64,000 bases of DNA. Origin: Turnera subulata. Lineage: Eukaryota; Streptophyta; Magnoliopsida; Malpighiales; Passifloraceae. Under the pieces are notes generated by a model. That model was not told the origin of the DNA. It saw only the letters and a list, made by a program, of their open reading frames with translations, and made no database searches. Below, in pieces: positions 24,339 through 34,921 of the stretch (positions are counted from its first letter, which is position 1; every line of letters starts with the position of its first letter). The stretch is from assembly GCA_028386065.3 (NCBI GenBank), contig JAKUCV010006880.1, positions 9,991 to 73,990 on the forward strand. The letters run 5' to 3'. Both the position numbers and the translations under genes were made by a program.

Positions 24339-26541
24339 AAACTATGGAGGAATTTAGGATGAGAAGCAAAAAAGCAAAAGCCAAAAGGCACAAGAAAAAG
24401 TGATGCAAACAGTGGGAGAAAAGAGAGTGAGAGAAGAAGAGAGGAGGCAAGGAGGGGGGGTGCTAATGGCCTAATAAAAGATTTTTGGGGGGGTTTTTGT
24501 TTTCTTTGTCTGTTGCGTGTACATGTGATGGTAGCTGAAATGGGTTCACGTGACTTAAATATTAGTAGATTGATGGGAGATGGCTTGGGGAGATCGATTT
24601 GGACTTGGAACTGAGTTCTTTAATTCTAGCAGAGGGCAATTGGTTCATCTGCAGCTGGAACTCTTTTTTTCCTGTCCACAAACCATGGGTGTGGTTTTGG
24701 ATCCATTTGTGAACAAATACATATTAATTGAAACCAACTTTTCTGAAAAGTGGAATGAGAGATAAGAAATTTTTATAAAAGGAGAAAGAAACTAAAGAAG
24801 TGACATGACATACATTAGGAATTCATGTTTGAGATTGAAGAAGGGTAAGCCATTTAGGGGATGGGACCTTAAGCATTCAGGGCCGTATTATTTTTTTTCT
24901 CTATGATATATATCGGGACAATCAGGTAGGTGAGGTCACCTCCACTTTTAGAGCATTGTCTTGCAAGTTGGGCTGTTTTTCTTTTTTGGTTGTTTCTTGA
25001 ATTTTTGCTATTGATCAAGTAAAGAGCGCAAGTAGCATTGTCACAATCCGAGTCACAGAGCAAGTACTGTGCCTTTTTTTTGTTCCAATGTTAAGGAGGA
25101 GAAGAGAAAGAATACGCGGTAGCTGATTTTTTTCCCTTCCTGCCAAAGAAAGAAGCAGTCTTTACTTTTCTGTAAGTACTTGTTCTTTGCTTTCCTTAAA
25201 GCACATGCACAGAACATCATTCTATACTACTACAACTTTTTGGATAACCTACATACATGATACATCCATCACCTCCGCCTCCGAGCTTTTGTTATTATAA
25301 AGCCACCATCCCAAAAAATTGAGCTTTATTGTGCTTTTATTACCTAATCTATTGCATGTCCCTTCCATCATTTCACGCATTAGTTTCTAATGAAATCAGC
25401 AGATTTCTTCGCCTAATGTTCTATCATCCTCGTCTAAATATAACTCGTATTTTCCATATCCAATGGATTTTAATTGGTAACTGATTATGTTTGCATAATC
25501 TATGGATATAACCCAACTAATACAATTTAATTTCTCGCCCAGTCAATCCAAAAGTATAAACTACATCTAGAATATTGGGCTCTTAGTTTGGGTATGGAGC
25601 TTAAAAAATGGTTTTTCCTTTATGAAAGGCGAAACACACATTATGGCTATGGACCTCTAAATCTAAACCATGTGATAGAGATGCTTTTCAGTCTCCATCA
25701 ATATTGCGCAACCTGGACCGGCCATAACCACTGGATCACAATTTTGGGGTTAAATTGTGGTCAACTTGGATTCAATATGAATTTTTCAAATGAGGAATTA
25801 AACCGGAAAACTTGCTGGGTCATGACTATATGAGTTTGATCGGCCAGTCCCAGTCCGGGTTTGAAAACACGGGTCTCCATTGCCAAACCCGTAGGCCATG
25901 ACCGTTCTACTAAAATGGCCCAATTGATTTATGATGATGACTCTATTTTTCGAACCAATTGGTTGATTGTGTCTTCATGAGACGAGACTGTTGAACAAAT
26001 GGAAGCATGGGCTGTCATGACAATGATTTGTGTGACTATGTCTTGCATGTAGGTGGATTTATACGGATTGCGACCCCAAAGCCATCATTTAATAGCCCGT
26101 GAATGACAGGAAAGCATCCTTAATTTTGGACTAACCGGAATCAACAAAAAACATTATGGATTAACCAACATTGCATTACGTCTTGATAAAAAAAGGAAAA
26201 AGATGGCATTCCCTTTGTTAAGTCCAAACCTGGATAACGTTTCCCACCAATTTTTTTTTTAAGACAAAACCTGGAAATGACCGTGAACTCTATTTGACCT
26301 GGAGACTCCCCAAGGCCCAAGTAGTCTTTATAGCGAACTTCTCTTGGGACTTTTTGCTAGTGTAATCTTGAATTGAGGGACATACTTTTTCAAGGGCGAA
26401 AAAATATAGTAGAGACAGTCCTTTATCAAAAAGATACTCCTATAACCTATTCTTAACTTTTCGAGGTTACCAACTTGTGCCGCGCATTTGCAGCCAACAT
26501 TAAGGAAGAAAGGTTTTCAGAGGAATACAGAACTAACATGC
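24339..26541. other. TBL promoter side and gene-free DNA
   Basis: The first ~130 bp (24339-24470) are purine-rich on the plus strand, i.e. a CT-rich leader on the TBL strand. The rest is AT-rich with chance frames only; no gene or complete element was recognised. Confidence 0.6.
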
Positions 26542-26613
26542 GGTTCCATGGTCTAGTGGTCAGGACATTGGACTCTGAATCCAGTAACCCGAATTCAATT
26601 CTCGGTGGAACCT
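26542..26613 (+). tRNA. tRNA-Gln (anticodon CUG), possibly impaired
   Basis: 72 nt with a full 7-bp acceptor stem (GGTTCCA with TGGAACC), a D arm around TCTAGTGGTCAGGA and anticodon loop ACTCTGAA giving anticodon CUG. The T arm reads CCGAA-TTCAATT-CTCGG. The last stem pair is A-C instead of the near-universal G53-C61, and the loop differs from the usual TTCAAAT. This also weakens the internal B box needed by RNA polymerase III. A T5 run shortly after the 3' end (26616-26620) could serve as terminator. There is no intron. It is either a decayed copy or a poorly expressed gene. Confidence 0.85.
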
Positions 26614-26917
26614 CCTTTTTCACTTTGTATTTCTCCTTTTTTTTGATGAAGACGTGATAGCAAACTGATTTGATCCGGAGTATCATTTTAATCCTTTTTT
26701 TTTTTTTTCTAACGTATCTGTATTCTGTAGTGATTAAGTTAAGATCTTCAACATTAATTTTGAATTTTAACACCAAATCAAATTCTCGGACATTGTTGTT
26801 GATAATATTGTAATTTGCATTCATAACATTCCCATTAATACAACGGGGAAGGAAATCTATTTTCGACACGGAGCGTGTAATCCAGCCAAAACAAATCTAT
26901 GCCAAATCTAATAAATT

Positions 26918-27219
26918 AAAACCTCAAATTTTGGCGTCCAAACCCATCCCAAATCTTATCCTGAAAATCTTATTGAATTTCCTTGCCCTATCTACTTTCA
27001 TACCACCTTGTCATGGAAGCATATAAACATCTTTTTTACAAAAGCACCCTCAAACTGGAAGTTTATCACAAAACTTCCACTCCCACTTCCACTTCCACAT
27101 TATTGTGCTCCTTGATCTCTGACACGAGCTCCTCTATTAGTATATGTGCACAAGATAACCCATTGCTTGATGCTACACTTTCTAGTGCAAGAACAAGGGA
27201 TTATGATCCTGCAGGAAAG
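26918..27219 (+). repeat. Flanking repeat A, left copy (302 bp)
   Basis: Nearly identical to 33087-33376, differing by a 12-bp indel in a CCACTTCCACTT run and scattered substitutions. It starts at AAAAC, the same five bases that follow the 3' LTR of the enclosed copia element, and ends GCAGGAAAGG where it joins that element's 5' LTR at LTR position 49. No known domain is visible in it. Confidence 0.9.
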
Positions 27220-27355
27220 GCCAACTCCCTTGTTATTTATTGTGTTCATTCTGGAAATGAAATAAGAAAATTGAGCGATGCTCTTCTTCACCTCTTCCAT
27301 TCTTCTCCATCTCCTTCTCCTTTAATCCATCTTCATTAACAGTTTATTTATAACA
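27220..27355 (+). repeat. 5' LTR, truncated (136 bp)
   Basis: Aligns with positions 49-185 of the 3' LTR at 32902-33086 and ends TTTATAACA. Confidence 0.9.
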
Positions 27356-27369
27356 CGTTATCAGCACGA

Positions 27370-28200
27370 ATGATCTCTACCCGAGCCAAGAAGGAAACAA
27401 AACGGAAATGAAGGAAAAAAATAGGAAGAAAAATACTGGGAAAAGGAAAACGAGTAGTGAACAGTTTGTCACCCCACGGTCACTGTTCACTCGTAAGCAT
27501 TCTGGGCCGTTACTCGCGTCACCACCACCACCAGTCCATTCGCCGTGCCGTCGCCGACTAAACGGCGCCGCCCTCATCCTTCCCTGCCGTCGGACGTGCC
27601 GCCTTAGGGAGATGACCTGACGAGTGATTCGTCGGATCCACCTTGCCCGAGCCACCCTCTGCCTCCTACCGACGTTGCTGCTGCCACCAGCGAGCCTCCT
27701 CCGCGACGCCGCATCCCCCTGCCATGGCTGCCCTTGTCCGGTGCCATCTGCCTCCCTTACGCCGCCGCCTGCAACACACCAAGGCGGGCGACCCGCGAGC
27801 TGAGGAAGCCGACCCGGATGGGTCGGAGTGACCCGACGGGTCAGCGTGCTCGGGCCATGCCTGGTGTTGGGCTTGGGCGCTGGGCCGGTACTGTTTATGT
27901 CCAGCCTGGTTAAAAAAAAACCTGGGCCGGTACTGTTCACGGCCTAGCCCAGGTATATATAAAAAAAAGGAAAAGAGAAAAAGAAAAGGAGAGAAAGAAA
28001 AGAGAAAAAAAAAAGAAGAGAAAGAAAAGAGGAAAAAGAAAAGGAGAGAAAAAGAAAAGAAAAAAAAGGAAAGAGAGAAAAAAATATAATTCTGAAAAAA
28101 AATAAAATTTGAGAATATATCTACCGGAATAATAATCAGGTATAAGTATGATATATTATATATTACTGCTGAAAGATTTATCGAGTAAGCATATTTTTGT
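27370..28200. other. GC-rich then purine-rich segment within the copia element
   Basis: Long chance frames reflect high GC only. It contains GACCCG-type inverted repeats (CCGACCC/GGGTCGG and TGACCCG-A-CGGGTCA near 27807-27845), then AAAGGAAAAG-like runs, then GGAATAATAATCAGGTATAAGTATG. The same succession occurs in the solo LTR at 6290-7095, so this may be a piece of a related long LTR. That is inference from visual similarity. Confidence 0.45.
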
Positions 28201-28216
28201 TTTTATTTACATTATG

Positions 28217-28430
28217 ATTGGGCTGTAAAAAAGGCCCACTGCATTTAATTTCTTGCTTTAATTTCATTTATGTTTTATTTGGGTTTGTACAAGGCCCATC
28301 ACATTTAATTTTTCGGTTATTTATTGGGCTATGAAAAGACCCATTATATTTATTTTCTTGCTTTAATTTACGTTTTAATTGGGCTCGTACAAAGGCCCAT
28401 TGTATTTAATTTTCAGTTATTTATTTTAAT
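28217..28430. repeat. Two ~105-bp repeats with TTGGGC...GCCCA motifs
   Basis: Four half-units start with ATTGGGC or TTGGGTT, followed by AAGGCCCA and then TTTAATTT tails. Units 1+2 and 3+4 pair as two diverged copies of a dimer. Each half-unit can form a small hairpin between TTGGGC and GCCCA. Confidence 0.75.
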
Positions 28431-29255
28431 CCATGTTTATTTATTTAAGTCTTTTATTTATTTAATTTTGGCATTATGTTACAAATATTAGAGGCCCTTA
28501 AAATTTCCGAAAGAAATTTGTTATGGGCATCGCAGACCTTTGAGAAAAAAAAAGAAACTTTGTAAAAAAAAATATAACCATCAAGAAGATGAATATTGTA
28601 TGACCATCACGAAGAAGGATACTGTTCTTATCTTGCTTACCCTGAAGATGCAAACAAATATATATTGAATAATTTCATTTTATGTTCAGTTTTATTATTT
28701 TATGTTTAGTTTTATGTTCAATTTTATTTAATTTTATTTCGTTTACAGTATTTTATAATTGTTTCTAGAATAATGGCTCAGGCATTAGTCTTGAAGACAA
28801 TGCAAATTAACATCTAAGGGGGAGAATTATCTGTGTGGATGTCAACTATTTCACATGACTAATGTGATAGTACAATTTCGAAATGAGAAAAAGATTAATA
28901 CGCTCCAGAAGAGCATAAGTTTGAATACGTTCCTGAAGAACGCATGCTTTACTATGATCTAGAAGATCATATATTTACGCTCTGAAGAGCATATACTCTT
29001 GAAGAGTACAGACACCCCCATTTACAGTAATAAAGCAATTATTATGGATCCTGTTGGATTGACTCTGCTCTATTTCCTAAAGTGAATAAGACAGTATAAT
29101 TAATTGTGCTTGTGACTATGAATGAGGTTATAATGGCAAAGGGAAAACATGCATATTATTGCATAATGGATCCATAACTGGAGAATATTCACAAAGAGGA
29201 ATTGTTCTCATACATAAGTTTAGACAAATATTTATCTGTTGGGTACAACATTAAC

Positions 29256-29916
29256 TCTAAAACTCTGAGCCTCATTGTTGATGTTGACCCTAACACTATC
29301 GTTCTAGGAGAACCACATACCACCCATGTTATTTTCTCCAGGTATCTCAAACCGATTTGTTGGAGGAAAATAGAGTGGTATTACTCCATGATTCTCTGCA
29401 GGTTGCCACAAGGTTTCAGTAATCAACACCATATTGGGCTTATACTCATTCTTCAGATCCCTTAAGGTACGCACAAAATCTTGGGACCTTCTGGCTACAC
29501 CTCTGCAATTTCATAGTAGAAGTCGTACCTTAGACCATGTAGGTGGTAACCCAGACACCCTTGGGACACTCCGAGCCATCATAGAAACCTGATAATAGCT
29601 GCTTTGGTTTAATATTTGACAAGTAGGCTCTAGCTGGAATTCTTGCATTCTATCAGATATGAAAAACATAATAGAGTTAGCCGAGCCATAAAAGGAAGCT
29701 CTTTAGATTGCTTTGGTCCTCTAGGAAGAAAGTTTCTTCCATAGGAGTCACAAAGAACCTAGATGAATAAAGTTCATCAACAAAAACTAAACGAGAAATT
29801 CTTGCAAGTTCACTCGGTAGTTCCTCCTGCTGCTCATTCACCATGCTATAGGCTAGTCTATTCCTCCTTCCTAGAGAGGCACCCTCAACAAAGAAAATGG
29901 TAACGAGGGAAGGCAT
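29256..29916 (-). pseudogene. Endonuclease-like (EEP) gene fragment, disrupted, antisense in copia
   Basis: Reading down from 29916 the frame gives MPSLVTIFFVEGASLG and RRNRLAYSMVNEQQEELP, then LVFVDELYSSRFFVTPM. After a frameshift near 29690 it continues through YGSANSIMFFISDR, a stop inside the NCRG motif, LRDLKNEYKPNMVLITETLWQP and GGMWFS. This is the same family as the plus-strand frame at 58785-59398. The second half resembles the start of LINE-type endonuclease domains (WNCRG ... KPNMVLxTET). The ~130-residue N-terminal part is not recognised. Confidence 0.8.
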
Positions 29917-30409
29917 GTTTTTATCTTGTTGATGTTTTTCTGTATGTTTTTATCATATATCCCCTCCCCTTCTTATAGCCTGAGCTTAGACAGTGTTGGC
30001 AGCAAGGTGTCAGTATTTTCCAAATGGGGACCCTCTTTCTGTCCCCGAAAAGATCCAGAAGATTTATCGGTGATTGGAAATGTGTATTATTTTTCACAAA
30101 AACTCCAAAAGTTTTTCAATCTTCGAGGATTTGCTTTTGGAAAAGTTTGCCGCCACTTTTAATTATTGCTCAATAATTCTGATCTTTTTCGACATGAGTG
30201 GCAGAAATAAGCCTAACATTGACACATATATTGTAGCCTGAAGCTAGCAAGTTTAAGTTATTAAATACACAATATTCGAGTAATTGAAACTTATCATATC
30301 CAGCCAGAAGCTGGAATGCACTAGCCTGGAGCTAGCAATTTTAAGTGTTTAAATACATAGTTTGCGCAGCCTGAAGCTGACACCAACTTGACATTGGTTC
30401 ATGGATTTT

Positions 30410-32700
30410 TTGTTTGGCATGACCGGATGGGCCATCCCAGATTAATAATGATGCACAAAATTTATTTGGTTATTCATTGAAAAACCAGAAGTTTTTACAA
30501 TCAATGAATTTCCATGTATTAGTTTGCTACGAAAACTAATTGTTCGGCCTTCCTAAGATGAGATTGGCCTAGAATCACTAGTAAGTGTGGGAATAATTCA
30601 GGGACATGTACGTGGACTAATAAATCCGCCGTGTTGACCATCTAGGTGATTTTTACGATGCATCGACTAGATGGTCTATTGTGTGCAAGTTGGCATTGTG
30701 TGCACTTATTTTAATGATTAAGTCACTTGCGGGTACACATCCCTAATTATGTTATAAGACTATATGTTTAGATAATACTGGTATATTTCTTTAATGGATA
30801 ATGTATATCATTGGTAATAAACCCAAACAGATCTGGGTGAATATCTCCAATTGATTGGAAGACCATTGTTAATGAGATATTACTGTTTGAGAAAATGGTA
30901 TTTTACTTGCAGCATCACTTGTGTGCATCAAGCCAACAAGTTATCATAAAATCTCCCCATTTTATTGGTTCATGGTCACAAACTCATCTTTAGACCGTTG
31001 ATTGTACAGTATATGTACCTAATGCTCCACCACAGCATAGTAAAGTGGGTCTTTAAAGAAGAATGAGAATATATATTGAGTATGTTGGGTATGTTGATTA
31101 CAAATTAGATGAAAGAGTTTACCAACATAAGGGGGAGGAAATAAGCAGCTGGATCAAGAGTTTATTGAAATACATATCAATATCTAGTTTTGATCCTCAA
31201 ACAAATTAGTGTGAACCTGAAGTTCAAAAGATGATTCATTTGCAGGAAAATTGATATGAAATTGCCAGACACATAAAGTGACCAAATCCTATATACCAGC
31301 TGCAAGTGCTCCTGATCAAATTAATATTCCAGAAGAACAAGTATAGTATGCAAATGAATATAAAATACGCAAGAAGCGTAGAATATACTCGATTCTAACA
31401 GAAAAATTCTCGATAAAGAAAAAGGAGCAAAGAGATAAGATGGCCAGTAAGAAAATAAGGCCTCCAGTAGAGGTTCATATTATAAGTCTTCAAGAAGAGG
31501 TAAATCCTCCAGAAGAGGTTGATAAAGTTCCAGAAGTAACTCAGGTACCTGAAATAAATGAATATGATGAGATCTTAATTACAGTGTCAGGAATAAGATG
31601 GAACCGACGTGAAATAACCGTCGACGAAATATTTACTTTATACAGCGCTAAATATCATGGAGAAAATGAGGATCATGAACCTACATCTATTGATGAATGT
31701 AGGCGCAGAATGATTGGCCAAAATATAGAAAGACATAATTAAGGCTGTATTAGACTCTCTTGTGAAGCGAAAAAATTTTCGGACCTGTAGTCCGTACAAC
31801 AATGGTATAAAACCGGTCGAGTATAAATGGGTGCTTGTGCGAAAAAGGGGGAAAGCACGACTTGTCGCATAAAATACGATTTGTAGCACAAGGTTCTACC
31901 CAAAAGACCTGGTATTAATTGTGAGGAGAAATACTCCCCTGTGGTGGATGCAATAATTTTGATAAGTCTGGCATTATATGAAAAGAATTGGAAATGCATC
32001 AAATGGATGCTATTACAGCCTATATTTTTACGGATCCATAAGTCATGACATATGCATGAGAATCCCTGAAGGATTCAAGTTGCTTGAAGCAACTAATTTC
32101 CGAGAATATACAAAATTAAGATAATTTGATTTTTACATGGTTTAAACCAATTTGAGTATGCTTAGTTTAAAGTACATGCATGAATTTATTATTGCTTATA
32201 TTGTTTGTTCATATCTCTATGTGAATTTTCATTATTTTTGTGATTTAAATATTATTGGAACTCCTGAAGAAGTCTCCAAATGCCGTGCTATGTTTTGAGA
32301 TGAAAAATCTCATCAAAATTAGATTGGTCCTGGAGAACTCTATTAAAGTGCAATTTATATTGCTAGTAACATAAAGCCTGAAGCTTTTTGACTTAAGCCT
32401 ATTGGCAAGATATAACTTTGCTCTTATCTTCGGGATATAACTGATGTGGTATTATGTTAACCCTGTAAACCCGAAGAGAATATAGTTGGTTTTTGCAGAT
32501 GCAGGTCCTTTATTTGATCCACATAAAGCACAGACAGACATCTGCTACAACTTTACACATGATATTGCTATATCATCAGGACCACAAAAGCAAGAGGGCA
32601 AGGAAGATGCTCCAATAACAAATTATGAAGATAATGCTACCTACATTGTCCAATTAAAGTAGTGATGCATCAAAAGTGATCGGACAAAGCACTCGCCACC
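30410..32700 (+). pseudogene. Relic of copia pol (GAG-pre-integrase, linker, RT, RNase H)
   Basis: Recognisable pieces in order: HDRMGHPRLIMMH-like GAG-pre-integrase near 30420; an integrase-RT linker open at 31440-31742 (VHIISLQEEV, GIRWNRREITVDEIF, ENEDHEPTSIDECRR); RT sequences VEYKWVLVRK, ARLVA, MDAITAY and ESLKD/IPEGFKL at 31790-32090; RNase H pieces at 32490-32700. Many stops and frameshifts separate them. The motifs IPEGFKL and the linker are typical of the Ale/Retrofit group of copia. Confidence 0.8.
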
Positions 32701-32890
32701 AGAAGTTGACAAGGATGATTGATATACGACGACATCAAGAAATCAAGAGAGGCCAAAATGAGGGGGAGTAGAATACGCACTGCACTTTTTTTCCCTTCAC
32801 CAAGTTTTTATTCCACTGGGTTTTTCTTGGTAAGGTTTTTAATGAGGCAGTTGTCCCAAAAGGCGTATTCTACCTAAAGTACAACAGTAT

Positions 32891-32901
32891 TCAAGGGGGA
32901 G
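32891..32901 (+). promoter_or_regulatory. Polypurine tract of the short-LTR copia element
   Basis: TCAAGGGGGAG lies directly before the LTR start TGTTATAAA. Confidence 0.85.
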
Positions 32902-33086
32902 TGTTATAAAACGTGTTGAAGTGAACACTGTTGTACCAACCAAAACAGTGCCAACCCCCTTGTTATTTATTGTGTTCATTCTGGAAATGAAATAAGAAAA
33001 TTGAGCGATGGCTCTTCTTCACCTCTTCCATTCTTCTCCATCTCCTTCTCCTTTAATCCATCTTCATTAACAGTTTATTTATAACA
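32902..33086 (+). repeat. 3' LTR, complete (185 bp)
   Basis: Starts TGTTATAAA and ends TTTATAACA, a perfect 9-bp terminal inverted repeat. It is followed by AAAAC (33087-33091). Confidence 0.93.
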
Positions 33087-33376
33087 AAAACTCAAATTTT
33101 GGCCTCCAAACCCATCCCAAATCTTATCGTGAAAATCTTATTGAATTTCCTTGCCCCATCTACTTTCATACCACCTTGTCATGGAAGCATGTAAACATCT
33201 TTTTTACAAAAGCACCCTCAAACTGGAAGTTTATCACAAAACTTCCACTTCCACATTATTGTGCTCCTTGATCTCTGACACGAGCTCCTCCATTAGTATA
33301 TGTGCACAAGATAACCCATTGCTTGATGCTACACTTTCTAGTGCAAGAACAAGGGATTATGATCCTGCAGGAAAGG
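33087..33376 (+). repeat. Flanking repeat A, right copy (290 bp)
   Basis: Second copy of 26918-27219, starting right at the end of the 3' LTR with AAAAC and ending GCAGGAAAGG before GGGCCCCGGG. Confidence 0.9.
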
Positions 33377-34921
33377 GGGCCCCGGGTCTGGTCGGTCCAT
33401 AAACAGAAGTTTGTTCCACAGGGCATGTACTCAGAGCCCAGTGACCAATTGTAAGAAGATATAGGTCACTTTAAAACGAGGAACAAAGAACTCCATAGGA
33501 ATCAAATCCTAGGTGGTCATCTAATATCAAAATCTGCCAAGGGTTTAACACTTTAACGTGAATCAGTGAGAAACAGAAATATGCCAAGTGACCTGACAGA
33601 CTCGGGTCACATATATATCCTGCAAAAGCAAGTACTTTTCTTTAGTATACCAAACACTATGTAGTACTAACTAATCTCCAACAAAACTGCACTGGATTCC
33701 TTTAGCCAAGGACTGCATCATATGAGCAGCAAACTCGACAAGAGTAAAAATGGCTTTATAAATATGATCAAGATATAAGGCTGCAGCTTAATATACCAGC
33801 TTGGCTACATTTATACTCCGAGCTTCCGTGCTAAAAGAATCCAAACAAATGAGCCTTTCGCAGTATCTACATTTTGATATACATAGACTGACATGAACCC
33901 CTATCTGGTGACATGTTCCTCTCGGTATATACAGGTACAGGAGCCTTTTGCAGCTTTTGAAGCAAATTGAGGTACCAGATCCACTAAAAAATTGCCGTTT
34001 CCTACTGTACTATCATTGGCCTGCTTTTGTCTGCGGCAACCTGAACAGAAACTTTTTTTACACTTGCTAATCTCCTCCTCTTGTAGAATTTCAAAACACC
34101 ATTGCTGAGTCGCCCGGAACAAGCTAATGAATCATTCGCATCAACCCTTCTTTCCTTGTGATTTGAATCCTCAGCTAAGGACTCGATGTTACTTTTGCTG
34201 CAGCAAGGTTCACCTTCAGGACTTATTTGTTGGCTCACCTATTCATAAAAAATATGTCAAGTAATACCATATAAGAACAACAGATTCTGATAAAAAAAGG
34301 ATAGAGAACTTAAGATAGGAATTGTTTCTCAGCACAAAGTTGGATACCATATGTACTTGATGAATCGTGCTTTGACTTCTAATATTGCTATCCCGCGCAG
34401 CAATTCTGCTAGAGATTGCTATCGTCAGTATTCAGTAGCAAATAGGTGACTCGATGTATAGAAACCCAAAGCAGATACAAAAGTTCATGAACAAGTATTT
34501 CGAGCCATAAAGTTCACGAAGACTAACACGAATAATAAATCCAAGAACTCCGTAAATTTTATGAGAAGTGCATTCTAATCTCCAAAGTAGCCAGATGTTT
34601 CTTGTAGATAATAAGAAAAAGTATGCCATACAAATGAATGTCTCATACTCAGTAAAAGCATGATCGAGTTTACTGAATTTCAACAGTATTAGAGGCTGTG
34701 AAATAATTTTAACTTTATCACTTTGGTAATAATCTGCTGGTGTGATTATTAGTAGCAAATTTACAGTCCAACTAACCAGATTCACAAGCAAACTTACACT
34801 ATCAATAATTTTCAAATAAGGGAGACCTGATGGATGCTAACTTTCAACCTAGTTTCATATCTCAGGCAATAAGTTTATCCTTTTTCCCCAAATACATCTA
34901 AGCCTGCCTATTCATCATTTC
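33377..34921 (-). other. 3' flank of the IDM1-like gene with two overlapping short frames
   Basis: No complete gene. At 33901-34240 on the minus strand two overlapping frames look compositionally coding (one with SNGVLKFYKRRRLASVKK, the other ending KGSCTCIYREEHVTR). A good acceptor (TGAATAG/GTGAGCC) sits at their start and a donor-like CAG/GTCTCC near 34826. This may be a 3' UTR exon or an alternative last exon of the neighbouring gene. Without transcripts this cannot be decided. Confidence 0.4.

Larger units (their letters stand above)
27220..33086 (+). mobile_element. Decayed short-LTR copia element (Ale/Retrofit-like)
   Basis: The 3' LTR (32902-33086) is complete. The 5' LTR (27220-27355) lacks its first 48 bp. 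After the 5' LTR comes CGTTATCAGCACGA, a sequence typical of the LTR/leader junction in this copia group. Pol remains only as a frameshifted relic (30410-32700). The leader and gag part is replaced by unrelated GC-rich and AT-rich sequence (27370-28500) and by an antisense endonuclease-like gene fragment (29256-29916). It is clearly dead and chimeric. Confidence 0.85.

Noticed and set aside
26453..26869. 138-residue frame opposite the tRNA gene
   Set aside because: Shadow of the tRNA and AT-rich flank; no family features.
27377..27940. 187-residue minus-strand frame
   Set aside because: GC-rich segment without codon structure or domain; it overlaps other chance frames.
33151..33402. Frame with KTSTSTLLCSLISDTSS shared by both flanking repeat copies
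   Set aside because: Present in both copies only because the 300-bp block is duplicated; no domain and no splice context.
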